Of a DNA stretch of 64,000 bases, positions 7,547-15,254 are shown piece after piece; positions within the stretch are counted from its first letter, which is position 1; each line of letters begins with the position of its first letter. Source of the stretch: Bradyrhizobium sacchari (lineage in GTDB: Bacteria > Pseudomonadota > Alphaproteobacteria > Rhizobiales > Xanthobacteraceae). Below the pieces are notes generated by a model. It did not search any database. It was not told the DNA's origin and worked only from the letters and a program-made list of their open reading frames with translations. The stretch lies in assembly GCF_002068095.1 (NCBI RefSeq), contig NZ_LWIG01000001.1:7749-71748 (forward strand), given 5' to 3'. A program made the translations under genes and the position numbers.

Positions 7547-8506
7547 ATGGAAGCCTTTCTGCACCGCCTCTTCACGGCCAGGTCGGACTTTCCGGTCTGG
7601 GCGCGCTACACCTTGACGCTCGGCCTGGTCGGCATCGCGTTCTTCGCCCGGGTGATGCTGGACGATCACCTGCGCTCCTACCCCGTTCTGCTCTTCATCC
7701 CGGCCATCTTCCTGTCCTCCGTCCTCTTCGACCGCGGCAGTGGTATCATGGCCACCGCGGCAGCGGCCGCGCTTGCTGCCGCCTACTTCATCCCGGGACC
7801 TCCATCATCCGCTGCGATCCCGCTCGTCTTGTTCGTCTTGACCGGCATTTGCATCGCAACCGTCACCGAGCTTCTGCGGCACACTCTGCAGAACCTTGCC
7901 GAAGCCAAACGGTATTCGGAAGTTCTGCTGCAGGAGCTCGCGCATAGAACGCGGAACGACCTCGCCACCATAGTCTCCGTCCTTAGACTTCAGGCCCGCT
8001 CGGCGACCGACCCTGCGGTCCAGGCGGCGATTACGTCAGCGGTGAGCCGGGTGGACGTGGTCGCCAAGGTCCACGACCGTTTGCGCGATACGGCAGACAG
8101 CAGCCGCATCGACCTCGCGCCGTACATCGAAGCCCTATGCGGGAGCCTCGCTGATTTTCATCGCGGGGTGCGCACGATCTCGATCGGTGTCCGCTGCGAG
8201 CATATCGAGGTGCGGAGCTCGCAGGCCGCGTCGATCGGGCTGATCGTGAACGAACTGGTGACGAACTGCTTCAAGTACGCCTTCCCCGAGGGTCGCCGCG
8301 GCGCGGTGGAGGTAGACGTGCGCGCCAAGGACGACCGCATCCTCGTGACCGTACAGGACAACGGCGTCGGCTGTCCGGTCGAAGTCAAGAGCGGGCTCGG
8401 CACGCGGTTGATCAGCCTGCTGGCGTCCCAGATGAAGGGGGCAGTGACGAGAAGGCCTCTTTCGGAAGGCTGCGAGGTGCAGGTTTCACTCGCGCGTGAT
8501 GCATGA
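7547..8506 (+). CDS. HisKA_2/HWE-type membrane sensor histidine kinase
   Basis: 319 aa. Four hydrophobic segments at about residues 21-110 form a DUF4118-like membrane region without a periplasmic sensor domain. The kinase core follows: the H-box ELAHRTRNDLATIVSVL with phospho-accepting His133, the N-box NELVTNCFKYAF (Asn235), DNGVGCP (Asp271) and the glycine motif GLGTRLI. Kinases of this type feed the PhyR-NepR-EcfG general stress response in alphaproteobacteria; here an EcfG-type promoter directly before the gene fits that link, as inference. No response regulator is adjacent. Confidence 0.88.
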   Translation: MEAFLHRLFTARSDFPVWARYTLTLGLVGIAFFARVMLDDHLRSYPVLLFIPAIFLSSVLFDRGSGIMATAAAAALAAAYFIPGPPSSAAIPLVLFVLTGICIATVTELLRHTLQNLAEAKRYSEVLLQELAHRTRNDLATIVSVLRLQARSATDPAVQAAITSAVSRVDVVAKVHDRLRDTADSSRIDLAPYIEALCGSLADFHRGVRTISIGVRCEHIEVRSSQAASIGLIVNELVTNCFKYAFPEGRRGAVEVDVRAKDDRILVTVQDNGVGCPVEVKSGLGTRLISLLASQMKGAVTRRPLSEGCEVQVSLARDA

Positions 8507-8811
8507 GCGTCGGAGGCGGTGAATTTCCTCGAAGCTGGCTGCAACCGAAGACAGGTTCTGGCGTAGACAGGTCGGAGTTTCGGACCATGGTGTCCTAGTC
8601 TACACTGCGGTCATCATGTTGCGTTCGATCCCGATCATTGGCCGGACCAGATGCGGCTGTCCGACCTGGAGTCTGAATATGTGTGTCAGGCTTGCGGTAG
8701 TCGCGGCGCCGATATTCTGGCGGGGGGACTTCGAGCGAGGTGACCCGCGCTTTGCGATCATGGGTCATCGAGCGCGACGGACTCCGTGAGAGGGCGACAA
8801 CTGAGGCCGTC
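8507..8811. other. Intergenic stretch, nothing recognised
   Basis: About 300 bases between two convergent genes (kinase on plus, DUF6894-type on minus). No gene, repeat or strong terminator was seen. Confidence 0.5.
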
Positions 8812-9042
8812 TTACTTTGGCTTGTCGGCCTTGATGTGCAAGACGTACAGCGTGTTTTGAGATTCGTCCGTGACTTCCATCCGCCATCTGTGGTCCGGCG
8901 TTAGCCTCTCGTCGAGGCCTTGGAGTATCTGGCCAGCCGTCAGTGTGGCCTCATGCCAAGCGGCGTGCTTGTCCGGCAATCCCTCCCCTTCAAGGTCAGG
9001 TTCGTAGCGTTTGTGGGTCACGTGGAAGAAATAGCGCGGCAT
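8812..9042 (-). CDS. DUF6894-type small protein
   Basis: 76 aa from the ATG at 9042, where the family start MPRYFFHVTH begins; a longer in-frame start at 9126 adds unrelated residues. It has the family pattern EGEGLPDKHAAWHEATLTAG and WRMEVTDESQNTLYVLHI. Such proteins are abundant in Bradyrhizobium and related genera; their function is unknown. Confidence 0.75.
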   Translation of the reverse strand: MPRYFFHVTHKRYEPDLEGEGLPDKHAAWHEATLTAGQILQGLDERLTPDHRWRMEVTDESQNTLYVLHIKADKPK

Positions 9043-9147
9043 ACGCCAGTAATGCTGACAAGCGAGTGCACGTTCCAGACTGGGCGACGGCTCAAGATCA
9101 ACCCGGACCACTACGCTCGCAGACAAGAGGCGCCAAACCGGGCAGCC

Positions 9148-9333
9148 TTACTCTTTGTCCTCAGTCCAAGAGCGCTCGCCACACCGGCACTCGAACATGC
9201 GCACGGTCAGGCCGCGCACTGGGTCCATCATCGTATGAGCTAGTCGGGGCTGCGCGCCGCATTTGCAGCGCTGCTCTTCCCGCGTCTTCGGTCCAGAGAA
9301 TTTGTCGCCACTGAAAAAGTGCACGGGAATCAC
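9148..9333 (-). CDS. Small zinc-ribbon-like protein
   Basis: 61 aa with a GTG start at 9333. Two paired-cysteine motifs, C-K-C-G near residue 23 and C-R-C-G near residue 50, frame a basic segment (MDPVRGLTVRMFEC), suggesting a treble-clef or zinc-ribbon fold. It resembles small conserved rhizobial proteins of unknown function. It is the second of four small minus-strand genes between 8.8 and 9.8 kb. Confidence 0.6.
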   Translation of the reverse strand: MIPVHFFSGDKFSGPKTREEQRCKCGAQPRLAHTMMDPVRGLTVRMFECRCGERSWTEDKE

Positions 9334-9394
9334 CCTGCCAAAGGCGACTCAATAAGTCCAAAGTGGACAATTGTTCCTAGAGCCCGATCTTAGT

Positions 9395-9571
9395 CTACTG
9401 CTCGGGAGGGCTAGGCTCCGGCAAGCCGAGCATCTTGGCTCGCTTCGCGGCCATCTTACGATAAGCCTTCGCTTGGCTCGCCATCGCCGCTTTCAACTTA
9501 GAGTCCGATTCTTCGGCCGCCATCCGTTCGAACTGGAGGGCGTGTTCGAGATACTCGCCGAGCAGCTTCAC
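9395..9571 (-). CDS. Small helical protein, too short for ordinary gene calls
   Basis: 58 aa with a GTG start at 9571 preceded by a near-perfect AGGGGGGAC ribosome site. The sequence starts VKLLGEYLEHALQFERMAAE and continues with a Lys/Ala-rich helix (QAKAYRKMAAKRAKMLGLP) ending in a proline tail PEPSPPEQ. The codon choice is GC-rich at third positions like the neighbours. Related short proteins exist in Bradyrhizobium as far as I recall; the function is unknown. Confidence 0.65.
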   Translation of the reverse strand: MKLLGEYLEHALQFERMAAEESDSKLKAAMASQAKAYRKMAAKRAKMLGLPEPSPPEQ

Positions 9572-9610
9572 GTCCCCCCTTCAGGACAGCCAGCATTGAT
9601 TAGTGGAGAT

Positions 9611-9814
9611 TCATTCGGGCGGCAGTAGGCCGGGCGAACGAAGCCAATCACTCAGATGCGCGCCGGTCTGCGCAATCCTGGCTCGTTTCAGCAAGGCCTC
9701 GCGCTCGGCTCCAGCGGGTAACTGGCTGGCCTGTTCTTTTAGCTTTGCCGCCTGTTCTGCCATTCGTTCTTCGAGGGAGCGGGTCTGTACGACCCTACGA
9801 CGATGCTGCGTCAT
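9611..9814 (-). CDS. Small conserved-type helical protein
   Basis: 67 aa. The ATG at 9814 (MTQHRRRVVQTRSLEERMAE) is favoured over the frame start at 9850 by a GGAAGG ribosome site. It is a charged helix (LKEQASQLPAGAEREALLKRA) ending SDWLRSPGLLPPE, a pattern seen in short Bradyrhizobium proteins of unknown function. An EcfG-type promoter at 9851-9875 lies 37 bases upstream. Confidence 0.7.
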   Translation of the reverse strand: MTQHRRRVVQTRSLEERMAEQAAKLKEQASQLPAGAEREALLKRARIAQTGAHLSDWLRSPGLLPPE

Positions 9815-9850
9815 GGTGCCTTCCCAAGAAATGATTTCAAACGACTCCAA

Positions 9851-9875
9851 AACGGAGATGGCCGGCTTCGGTTCC
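9851..9875 (-). promoter_or_regulatory. EcfG-type promoter of the 9611-9814 gene
   Basis: On the minus strand GGAAC (9875-9871), 16 bases, then CGTT (9854-9851), a full match to the EcfG consensus. It is well placed, with about 30 bases of leader to the ATG at 9814. Confidence 0.75.
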
Positions 9876-10379
9876 GTGAATGAACTAGGCCTTTAGTAAA
9901 ATCGGGAAGCTTAGCGCACGTGCCCCGGGCAGTTTCAGGAGCAAAGGCTGCCGGACAAGCTTGGGACTTTCGCTGGCTTGCCGCCGAGCTGGCGGAGCAC
10001 CCCAAACGCCCTGTGAGGTCGGGGCCGCGTCTTCGCAAGCATACTCGCGAACTTGATCAACCTTGATGACCAGCAGGATGTTCTCCGTCGATCAGGCTCG
10101 AGCTTCTTGATTCAGGCCGGCTCTTCTCGGCCGTCAGTCGCCCGAGAAAAGCCAGGTACGAACTGGGTTATCCGTGTCAGCCGGAAAGCGGGCGTCAGCA
10201 CGCTTTTGCGCGGACGCGCTCGCGTGACGCGCGGCGGCGCTGGATCGGGCTTCGGCCGGACCATCTGGTGGCCAGAGCAGGGGACGCCGCCGGCGCTGAA
10301 GCCGGAGGCCCCACGGCGGGCGCGGCGCTCTCTGTCCGCGCCTCCCGTATCGCCGGGGCGGCGGCTACACTACAACCTA
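9876..10379. other. Non-coding or decayed stretch
   Basis: About 500 bases without a supportable gene. The minus-strand reading downstream of the AI-2E fragment (from 10379 leftwards) is Arg/Pro-rich and does not continue that protein, consistent with a deletion that removed its C-terminal part. Confidence 0.45.
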
Positions 10380-10610
10380 CTACACTGTGGCGAATGCCAG
10401 ATAAAGAGGCCACAGGGCGACTGCCATAATGGCGGCCCATATGAGAGCAGGCAAGAAGCTCGCGGCGGTCCATAGTCCAAGGACGACCAACACTAGTGCC
10501 AGGACAATTCTGGCCTTCATGCGGGCCCCCGCCCCCAGAGGGAGCGGCTTTTGTTCGGCGGCGAGGCTGCCGAATGAAGTCTCTTCTGTCCCGTTGGCTG
10601 TGGCGGTCAT
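10380..10610 (-). pseudogene. AI-2E/PerM-family transporter, N-terminal fragment
   Basis: 76 codons. After a polar N-terminus, residues ~31-72 (RIVLALVLVVLGLWTAASFL and PALIWAAIMAVALWPLY) match the first two membrane helices of AI-2E family exporters, which are normally around 350 aa. A stop follows at 10380 and the rest is missing. It lies 30 bases after the small gene ending at 10641 and is probably on the same transcript. Confidence 0.6.
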
Positions 10611-10640
10611 GCGACCTTCCGGCTTTTCTCGGCTGCGCCG

Positions 10641-10841
10641 CTACGGCCTTGCGGTAGCTGACGTTTGGTCCGCTGACGGACCGGACTGCGGGACCACACG
10701 CTTGGAGATACGGACCACATGCACTTTGCCTGTCGTGGTCCCTCGTCTCTGGATCCGTCCGCTACGCCAGCTAGCGACCTCGTTTTCCAAGCGCGATACT
10801 TCGTCCTCGACTTCGCCGCCTCGTTCGTTGGCCGCGCGCAT
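10641..10841 (-). CDS. Small hypothetical protein with an EcfG-type promoter
   Basis: 66 aa from the ATG at 10841, with an AGGAAAG ribosome site. The N-terminal half is an acidic coiled-coil-like helix (NERGGEVEDEVSRLENEVAS), and the middle carries GKVHVVRISKRVV. No family is recognised. The EcfG-type promoter at 10876-10900 supports expression. Confidence 0.55.
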   Translation of the reverse strand: MRAANERGGEVEDEVSRLENEVASWRSGRIQRRGTTTGKVHVVRISKRVVPQSGPSADQTSATARP

Positions 10842-10875
10842 CTAGTCTTTCCTCCTCTGGCCCTGCACGCCTTAA

Positions 10876-10900
10876 AACGAGACAAGGCGACGTATGTTCC
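10876..10900 (-). promoter_or_regulatory. EcfG-type promoter, leftward member of a divergent pair
   Basis: On the minus strand GGAAC (10900-10896), 16 bases, CGTT (10879-10876). It serves the small gene starting at 10841. It lies back to back with the plus-strand promoter at 10908, with only 7 bases between the two -35 boxes. Confidence 0.75.
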
Positions 10901-10907
10901 GTTGCCA

Positions 10908-10933
10908 GGAACAACCGGCAGGATGCCCTCGTT
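10908..10933 (+). promoter_or_regulatory. EcfG-type promoter, rightward member of a divergent pair
   Basis: GGAAC (10908-10912), 17 bases, CGTT (10930-10933). It precedes the membrane protein gene at 10954 and, by overlap, the ligase at 11289. The leader is short, with the GGAGGAG ribosome site starting at about 10941. Confidence 0.75.
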
Positions 10934-10953
10934 CTTCCCCGGAGGAGCATTGC

Positions 10954-11292
10954 ATGAGCTTAAGAAAGTCGATCGAAGGACTCGGCCCCTACCCGTCGCT
11001 CTTCTTGCTGGCTCTACCGGCGGCTACCGTAGAGCCTCTGAAGCTCGTCGCGGTAGCCGTGGCAGGAGAGGGCCATTGGATTACCGGGACGGCGATGATC
11101 GTGGCGTGCTACGCATTTAGCCTTCTGGTTGTCGAACGGCTTTTCGTCATCGTGAAGCCTAAGCTTCTCACGATCCCCTGGTTCGCAAAGATCTGGAAAG
11201 CCCTCGTTTTTGTTCGGACGCGCATGATCGGCACATTCCGTGGGAGCCGAACCGAGAATGCGATTCGCGATACGCCGTCAGCTTCGAAATGA
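10954..11292 (+). CDS. Small inner-membrane protein upstream of the ligase
   Basis: 112 aa from the ATG at 10954, preceded by GGAGGAG; the longer frame from 10894 overlaps the promoter and is not used. Two hydrophobic segments (about residues 12-35 and 46-66: LFLLALPAATVEPLKLVAVAVAG and MIVACYAFSLLVVERLFVIV) suggest a two-helix membrane protein with a basic C-terminus. No family is recognised. The stop overlaps the ligase start (ATGA). Confidence 0.65.
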   Translation: MSLRKSIEGLGPYPSLFLLALPAATVEPLKLVAVAVAGEGHWITGTAMIVACYAFSLLVVERLFVIVKPKLLTIPWFAKIWKALVFVRTRMIGTFRGSRTENAIRDTPSASK

Positions 11293-12236
11293 GCCGAAAA
11301 TCAACGCTGCCTAAGCGGCTGCAGCCTATGCTGGCCACGCTGACCGATACTCCCTTCGACGATGCCCATTGGGTGTTTGAGGACAAGTACGACGGCTTCC
11401 GGATGGTCTCCGAGATCCGCGGAGGCAGAGTGGCCTTGTACAGCCGCAACGGCAAGATCATCAGTCATTCGTATGTGGAGGTTGCACAGGCCCTGGAAAG
11501 CGTGAAGGGCGACGCTGTGATCGATGGCGAGCTCGTCGCCCTCGGCAAGGACGGCGTTTCGCACTTCCAATTGCTGCAGAACGCGTTTAGACACGAAGCC
11601 AAGCTCCTTTACTGTGTGTTCGATCTCATGTTCGCCGAGGGCGAAGACCTCCGGAAGCTTCCTCTGCTCGCGCGCAAGGAAAGGCTGAAGGCCATCCTGC
11701 CGCGCCACAAGCTGATTGCATTCAGCAAGCACCGTAAAGGCAACGGCACAAAATTCTTTGCAGAAGCCGAGCGAAGACATCTCGAAGGCATCATGGCCAA
11801 GCGCGCCGACAGCCCGTACGCGTGGGGACGCCGGACCGCGGACTGGCTGAAGGTGAAGACCGCGCAGCGGCAGGAGGTCGTTATCGCCGGATTCACGGCG
11901 CCCAGGCGAACCCGGCCTTTCTTCGGCGCGCTCGTCCTAGCGGTGCGCGAAGATGATGGATGGCAGTACATCGGCCACGTTGGCACCGGCTTCAGCCACC
12001 AAGTTCTCGAAGAGCTCCACGGAAAGCTCATGAGGCTCAAGACTTCCAGGTCGCCCTTTCCTGCCAAGGTGAAGGACGAGCGAGTCACGACCTGGGTGCG
12101 TCAGACATTGGTCGCGGAAGTGAAGTTCGCGGAGTGGACCAGCAAGGGCGAGCTGCGCCAGCCGGTCTATCTCGGGCTGCGGTCCGACAAAACCGCGAAG
12201 GACGTTGTTCGCGAAAAGAACTGGTCGCGAAAATAG
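11289..12236 (+). CDS. Stand-alone ATP-dependent DNA ligase (LigD ligase-domain type)
   Basis: 315 aa, just the ligase core with no polymerase or phosphoesterase domain. Motif I is EDKYDGFR with Lys33 as the adenylated residue. YSRNGK, DGELVAL, the EGIMAKR motif and WLKVKT follow, then an OB-fold with GHVGTGF and VAEVKFAEWTSKGELRQPVYLGLR. Such ligases (LigC/LigD-like) seal nicks and ends in NHEJ and repair in rhizobia. It is co-transcribed with the membrane protein upstream and EcfG-linked by its promoter. No Ku gene is in the window. Confidence 0.92.
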   Translation: MSRKSTLPKRLQPMLATLTDTPFDDAHWVFEDKYDGFRMVSEIRGGRVALYSRNGKIISHSYVEVAQALESVKGDAVIDGELVALGKDGVSHFQLLQNAFRHEAKLLYCVFDLMFAEGEDLRKLPLLARKERLKAILPRHKLIAFSKHRKGNGTKFFAEAERRHLEGIMAKRADSPYAWGRRTADWLKVKTAQRQEVVIAGFTAPRRTRPFFGALVLAVREDDGWQYIGHVGTGFSHQVLEELHGKLMRLKTSRSPFPAKVKDERVTTWVRQTLVAEVKFAEWTSKGELRQPVYLGLRSDKTAKDVVREKNWSRK

Positions 12237-12264
12237 CGCCGCCGAGACGAAGCGTACGATGTGT

Positions 12265-13089
12265 TCAGCCCGCTTCGCGCTCAGCTGCCGAAGGCCATGG
12301 CGGGAGGGGCGGCAACCCAAGAGCCTTACGGACTGGTCCGAACGATCGCCGGTGAGCTGCGCATGCGCCAAGCCTTGCGAGCGCCTCATAATGAGCCGGC
12401 ACCGGGTAGCCCTTGTGATCCGCGAATCCGTAGCCGGGGTGACGCACGTCGAGAGTGCGCATGATTTCGTCGCGCTCGACTTTCGCGAGGATGGATGCGG
12501 CGGCGATGCTGGCGGACTTGGCGTCGCCTTTGATGATCGCCTGCTGAGGTATGTCCATTTCCTTCAACCGCTTCGCATCGATCAGCAAGTGCTGCGGCGT
12601 CAATCCCAGCCCCCGGACCGCACGCTGCATGGCCTGGATGCCCGCCCAATAGATATTGATCGCGTCGATCTCCTCGACCTCGACGAACGCCACACACCAA
12701 GTCTCTGCCTTTTCCTTGATCTCTTTCGCGAGTTCTTCGCGAGCCGCGGCATCGAGCTTTTTCGAATCGTCGATGCCGACTATCCGCGTGCCGGGCTTCA
12801 GGATCACGGCACCGGCGGAGACCGGCCCGGCAAGAGGGCTCATTCCGGCCTCGTCCACGCCAGCCACCGCATGATGGCCGCTTAACCAGAGAGAGGTCTC
12901 AAAGCGGAGCATCTTGCGGAGGCGCTGCCCTTCGGACCTATTTTCGAAGCGGCGTTTATCGATCGAAGTCAGGATCGCACGGGCTCCGGCGCGGGTGTCG
13001 GCCCGCAAGATGTGCTCGACAGTGGCCTCGAGCGGTCTTTTCTCGACGACGTAGCGCTGACGCAATACATCAAGCGAATATTGGGACAT
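12265..13089 (-). CDS. rnhB: Ribonuclease HII with a variant GRG motif
   Basis: 274 aa from the ATG at 13089; the open frame runs further upstream but without family similarity. The catalytic core is clear: AGVDEAG (Asp79, Glu80), DDSKKL, LLIDAKRL and GDAKSASIAAASILAKVERD. The usual GRGPLAGPV reads GMSPLAGPV (Met83, Ser84), so the GRG motif that contacts the ribose 2'-OH is altered. There is also an N-terminal extension of about 70 residues (DTRAGARAILTSIDKRRFEN). The family removes ribonucleotides from DNA. It lies convergent to the ligase and divergent from topoisomerase IB. Confidence 0.9.
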   Translation of the reverse strand: MSQYSLDVLRQRYVVEKRPLEATVEHILRADTRAGARAILTSIDKRRFENRSEGQRLRKMLRFETSLWLSGHHAVAGVDEAGMSPLAGPVSAGAVILKPGTRIVGIDDSKKLDAAAREELAKEIKEKAETWCVAFVEVEEIDAINIYWAGIQAMQRAVRGLGLTPQHLLIDAKRLKEMDIPQQAIIKGDAKSASIAAASILAKVERDEIMRTLDVRHPGYGFADHKGYPVPAHYEALARLGACAAHRRSFGPVRKALGLPPLPPWPSAAEREAG

Positions 13090-13348
13090 AGCGGCCTTCG
13101 CAAAGACTGGCTGGGGGGAGCGTCTCGGTGAACTTTGTGGCGATTGTCTGAAATCGCCATCCGCCTCTTCAACTGCGCAACGCCCTCGAAAGGAACCCGG
13201 CCAATTCTCATCTAAGATCCGGGATCTTCCGCTACCACCGAATTTAGACATCGGGTCCACGAGCTTACAAGGAACAACAGGTGTCTTCATCCCTTGCTTT
13301 AGAGGGAGCGGAGCCTGGATCCCCGGGGTGCTTCCGAGGGACAGGCCC

Positions 13349-14449
13349 ATGCTCCGACAGACCAGCAACGAAGAGATTCTTGACCGCACGGCCGAGGTCA
13401 CGGCCGCCAGCGCGGAAGAAGGCCTTCGCTACGTCAGCGACTCCGCGCCGGGGTACACGCGCAAGCGGACCGGAACCACGTTTAGCTACTACGACACGGG
13501 CGGCAAACGCATCACCGATGCCACGATCATCCAACGCATCAAATCAATCGGCATCCCGCCGGCCTACGAATCCGTCTGGATCTGCCCGTCGCCGAACGGC
13601 CACATCCAGGCAACCGGGCTCGATGCGCGGGGCCGCAAGCAATATCGCTACCATCCGAAGTGTCGGGAGATCCGGGACCAGAACAAGTATGAGCATATCA
13701 TCCAGTTCGCGGCCGCCCTGCCCGCGTTGCGGGAGCGGGTCGCCGCCGACATGAAACGGGACGGACTTCCCCGCGAGAAGGTGCTGGCTACAATCGTTAG
13801 CCTTCTGGAGAAGACATTGATCCGGGTCGGCAACGTCGAGTATGCCGAGAAAAACAAGTCCTACGGGCTCACCACCATGCGACGCAAGCACGTCGCGATC
13901 GGCCGTGGTATCCTGCGGTTCGAATTCACGGGAAAGTCGGGGAAGCAATGGAAGCTGCGGGTTGAGGACAAGCGCATTGCCTCGATCGTGAAGCGCTGTG
14001 CCGATATTCCAGGTCATGAACTCTTCAAGTACCTGGACGATGACGGAGAGCCGCGCACGGTGGATTCGGGCGACGTCAACGCCTACATTAAGGACATCAC
14101 GGGCGAGGACTTCAGCGCCAAGGATTTCCGGACATGGGCGGGGACGGTTCTGGCGGCGTTGGCGCTGGCCGAATTAAAGAAGTATGACAACCAGGCAGAG
14201 GCGAAGCGCAACGTCGTCGCCGCGATTGAGAGCGTCTCGAAGCAGCTCGGCAATACGCCGGCCATCTGCCGCAAGTGCTACGTGCACCCGGAAGTCCTGA
14301 ACGCCTACATGTCCGGCGACCTGGTGAGGATGATCGAAGCCAAGATCGCGCAGAAGTTCAAGCGCCAGTATGCCAAGCTCACATCCGACGAGATCATGGT
14401 GCTGGCATTTCTCCGCAAGCGTCTCGATTCTCTGGAGTCTCGCGCCTAG
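13349..14449 (+). CDS. DNA topoisomerase IB (poxvirus-like bacterial type)
   Basis: 366 aa from the ATG at 13349 with a GAGGGAC ribosome site; an in-frame GTG at 13328 is less likely. It has the bacterial TopIB N-terminal domain (GLRYVSDSAPGYTRKRTG, WICPSPNGHIQATG, GRKQYRYHP) and catalytic domain (RVGNVEYA, YGLTTMRRKHV, FTGKSGKQWKL, KDFRTWAGT). The likely nucleophile is Tyr311 in CRKCYVHPEV. It relaxes supercoils through a 3'-phosphotyrosine. It is adjacent and divergent to rnhB in a repair-themed cluster. Confidence 0.92.
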   Translation: MLRQTSNEEILDRTAEVTAASAEEGLRYVSDSAPGYTRKRTGTTFSYYDTGGKRITDATIIQRIKSIGIPPAYESVWICPSPNGHIQATGLDARGRKQYRYHPKCREIRDQNKYEHIIQFAAALPALRERVAADMKRDGLPREKVLATIVSLLEKTLIRVGNVEYAEKNKSYGLTTMRRKHVAIGRGILRFEFTGKSGKQWKLRVEDKRIASIVKRCADIPGHELFKYLDDDGEPRTVDSGDVNAYIKDITGEDFSAKDFRTWAGTVLAALALAELKKYDNQAEAKRNVVAAIESVSKQLGNTPAICRKCYVHPEVLNAYMSGDLVRMIEAKIAQKFKRQYAKLTSDEIMVLAFLRKRLDSLESRA

Positions 14450-14785
14450 CCTCGCGACGCGTATCCAGACGCTTGCGCCCTCCTCGACGCTTCCGAGCGG
14501 GCCTCAATGGCGGGGCTCTCGTCGGCGGAAGCGGGCCTCCATTCAAGGTGTGGGGTGCTGGGCGTGGCGCGGGTCGGGGGGACGGTGGTGGCCGCGATAC
14601 CGTGCGGGTTCGGCTCCCGTCCGCCTCCTCTCGGGCCCTACCGGCGCTGTAAGACCCCGGTGCACAACTGGGCCGCCTGATGGCGGAATCGAAAAGCGGG
14701 CGGTAGATCGGCTTGGCATGGCCGCGAACAAGGTAACGGCGGTACGCTTGGGGCTGGGGATTCGATCAACGGTCCGGGACTATCA
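14450..14785. other. GC-rich intergenic stretch
   Basis: About 340 bases after the topoisomerase gene. Short frames exist, such as a 33-codon one from 14718, but none is supportable. The stretch ends in a terminator-like hairpin. Confidence 0.45.
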
Positions 14786-14817
14786 AGCCGTCCAGCTTCG
14801 CTGGCGGCTTTTTCTTT
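14786..14817 (+). terminator. Rho-independent terminator-like hairpin
   Basis: The stem agccg(t)ccagc / gctggcggct has a 3-base loop and one bulged T and is followed by TTTTTCTTT. It lies between the topoisomerase gene and the convergent gene ending at 14820. Confidence 0.6.
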
Positions 14818-14819
14818 GA

Positions 14820-15239
14820 CTAGGAGGCGTTCGCCCTCGCTCGTTCGCGCGCTTCGCGGCGGCGTTCTCGACGCTCGCGCCGCCGCTTCGCACGGTCGGC
14901 AGGCTGCCGCAACGGAGGAACCGGCACTTGTTCGCTAACCGGTAGCGCGATCTCGTTGACCGCCGTCCCCCGAATTGGCCCCGGCGCCGGTTGGGCTTCC
15001 ATGAACGCGAGCACTTCCCGTCCCTTGGAAGTCAGCCTCCACCCGCCGCTGATGCGTTCGACGAGCCCTTGTGACCAGATGTCGAGATCCGGGACCCGCG
15101 CCGCGAGGCGCCAGGTCCGATCGGCCCAATCACGCCCGCTCGTCGCCAGGATGGCCATATCCCTCTTGAGGTCTTCCATCACGGCGAATCCGTCCGGATA
15201 TGCCACCAGGATCTTTAGGACTGTCACCTGGAAGTTCAC
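14820..15239 (-). CDS. Conserved-type hypothetical protein, winged-helix-like
   Basis: 139 aa. The N-terminal 80 residues (TVLKILVAYPDGFAVMEDLK to WSQGLVERISGGWRLTSKGR) resemble a winged-helix domain with a LTSKGREVL wing. The C-terminal tail is very basic and Arg-rich. This type occurs in Bradyrhizobium; no function is known. It lies directly downstream of the 66-aa gene at 15255 on the same strand. Confidence 0.65.
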   Translation of the reverse strand: MNFQVTVLKILVAYPDGFAVMEDLKRDMAILATSGRDWADRTWRLAARVPDLDIWSQGLVERISGGWRLTSKGREVLAFMEAQPAPGPIRGTAVNEIALPVSEQVPVPPLRQPADRAKRRRERRERRREARERARANAS

Positions 15240-15254
15240 GCCCCACCCTCTGGA

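Noticed and set aside
9969-10030. Faint similarity between bases near 9970 and 45090 (gagctggcgga segments)
   Set aside because: Only about 20 scattered matching bases; too weak to call a repeat without an alignment.
12205-12885. 226-codon plus-strand frame opposite rnhB
   Set aside because: Antisense of the catalytic RNase HII core, whose motifs are unmistakable.
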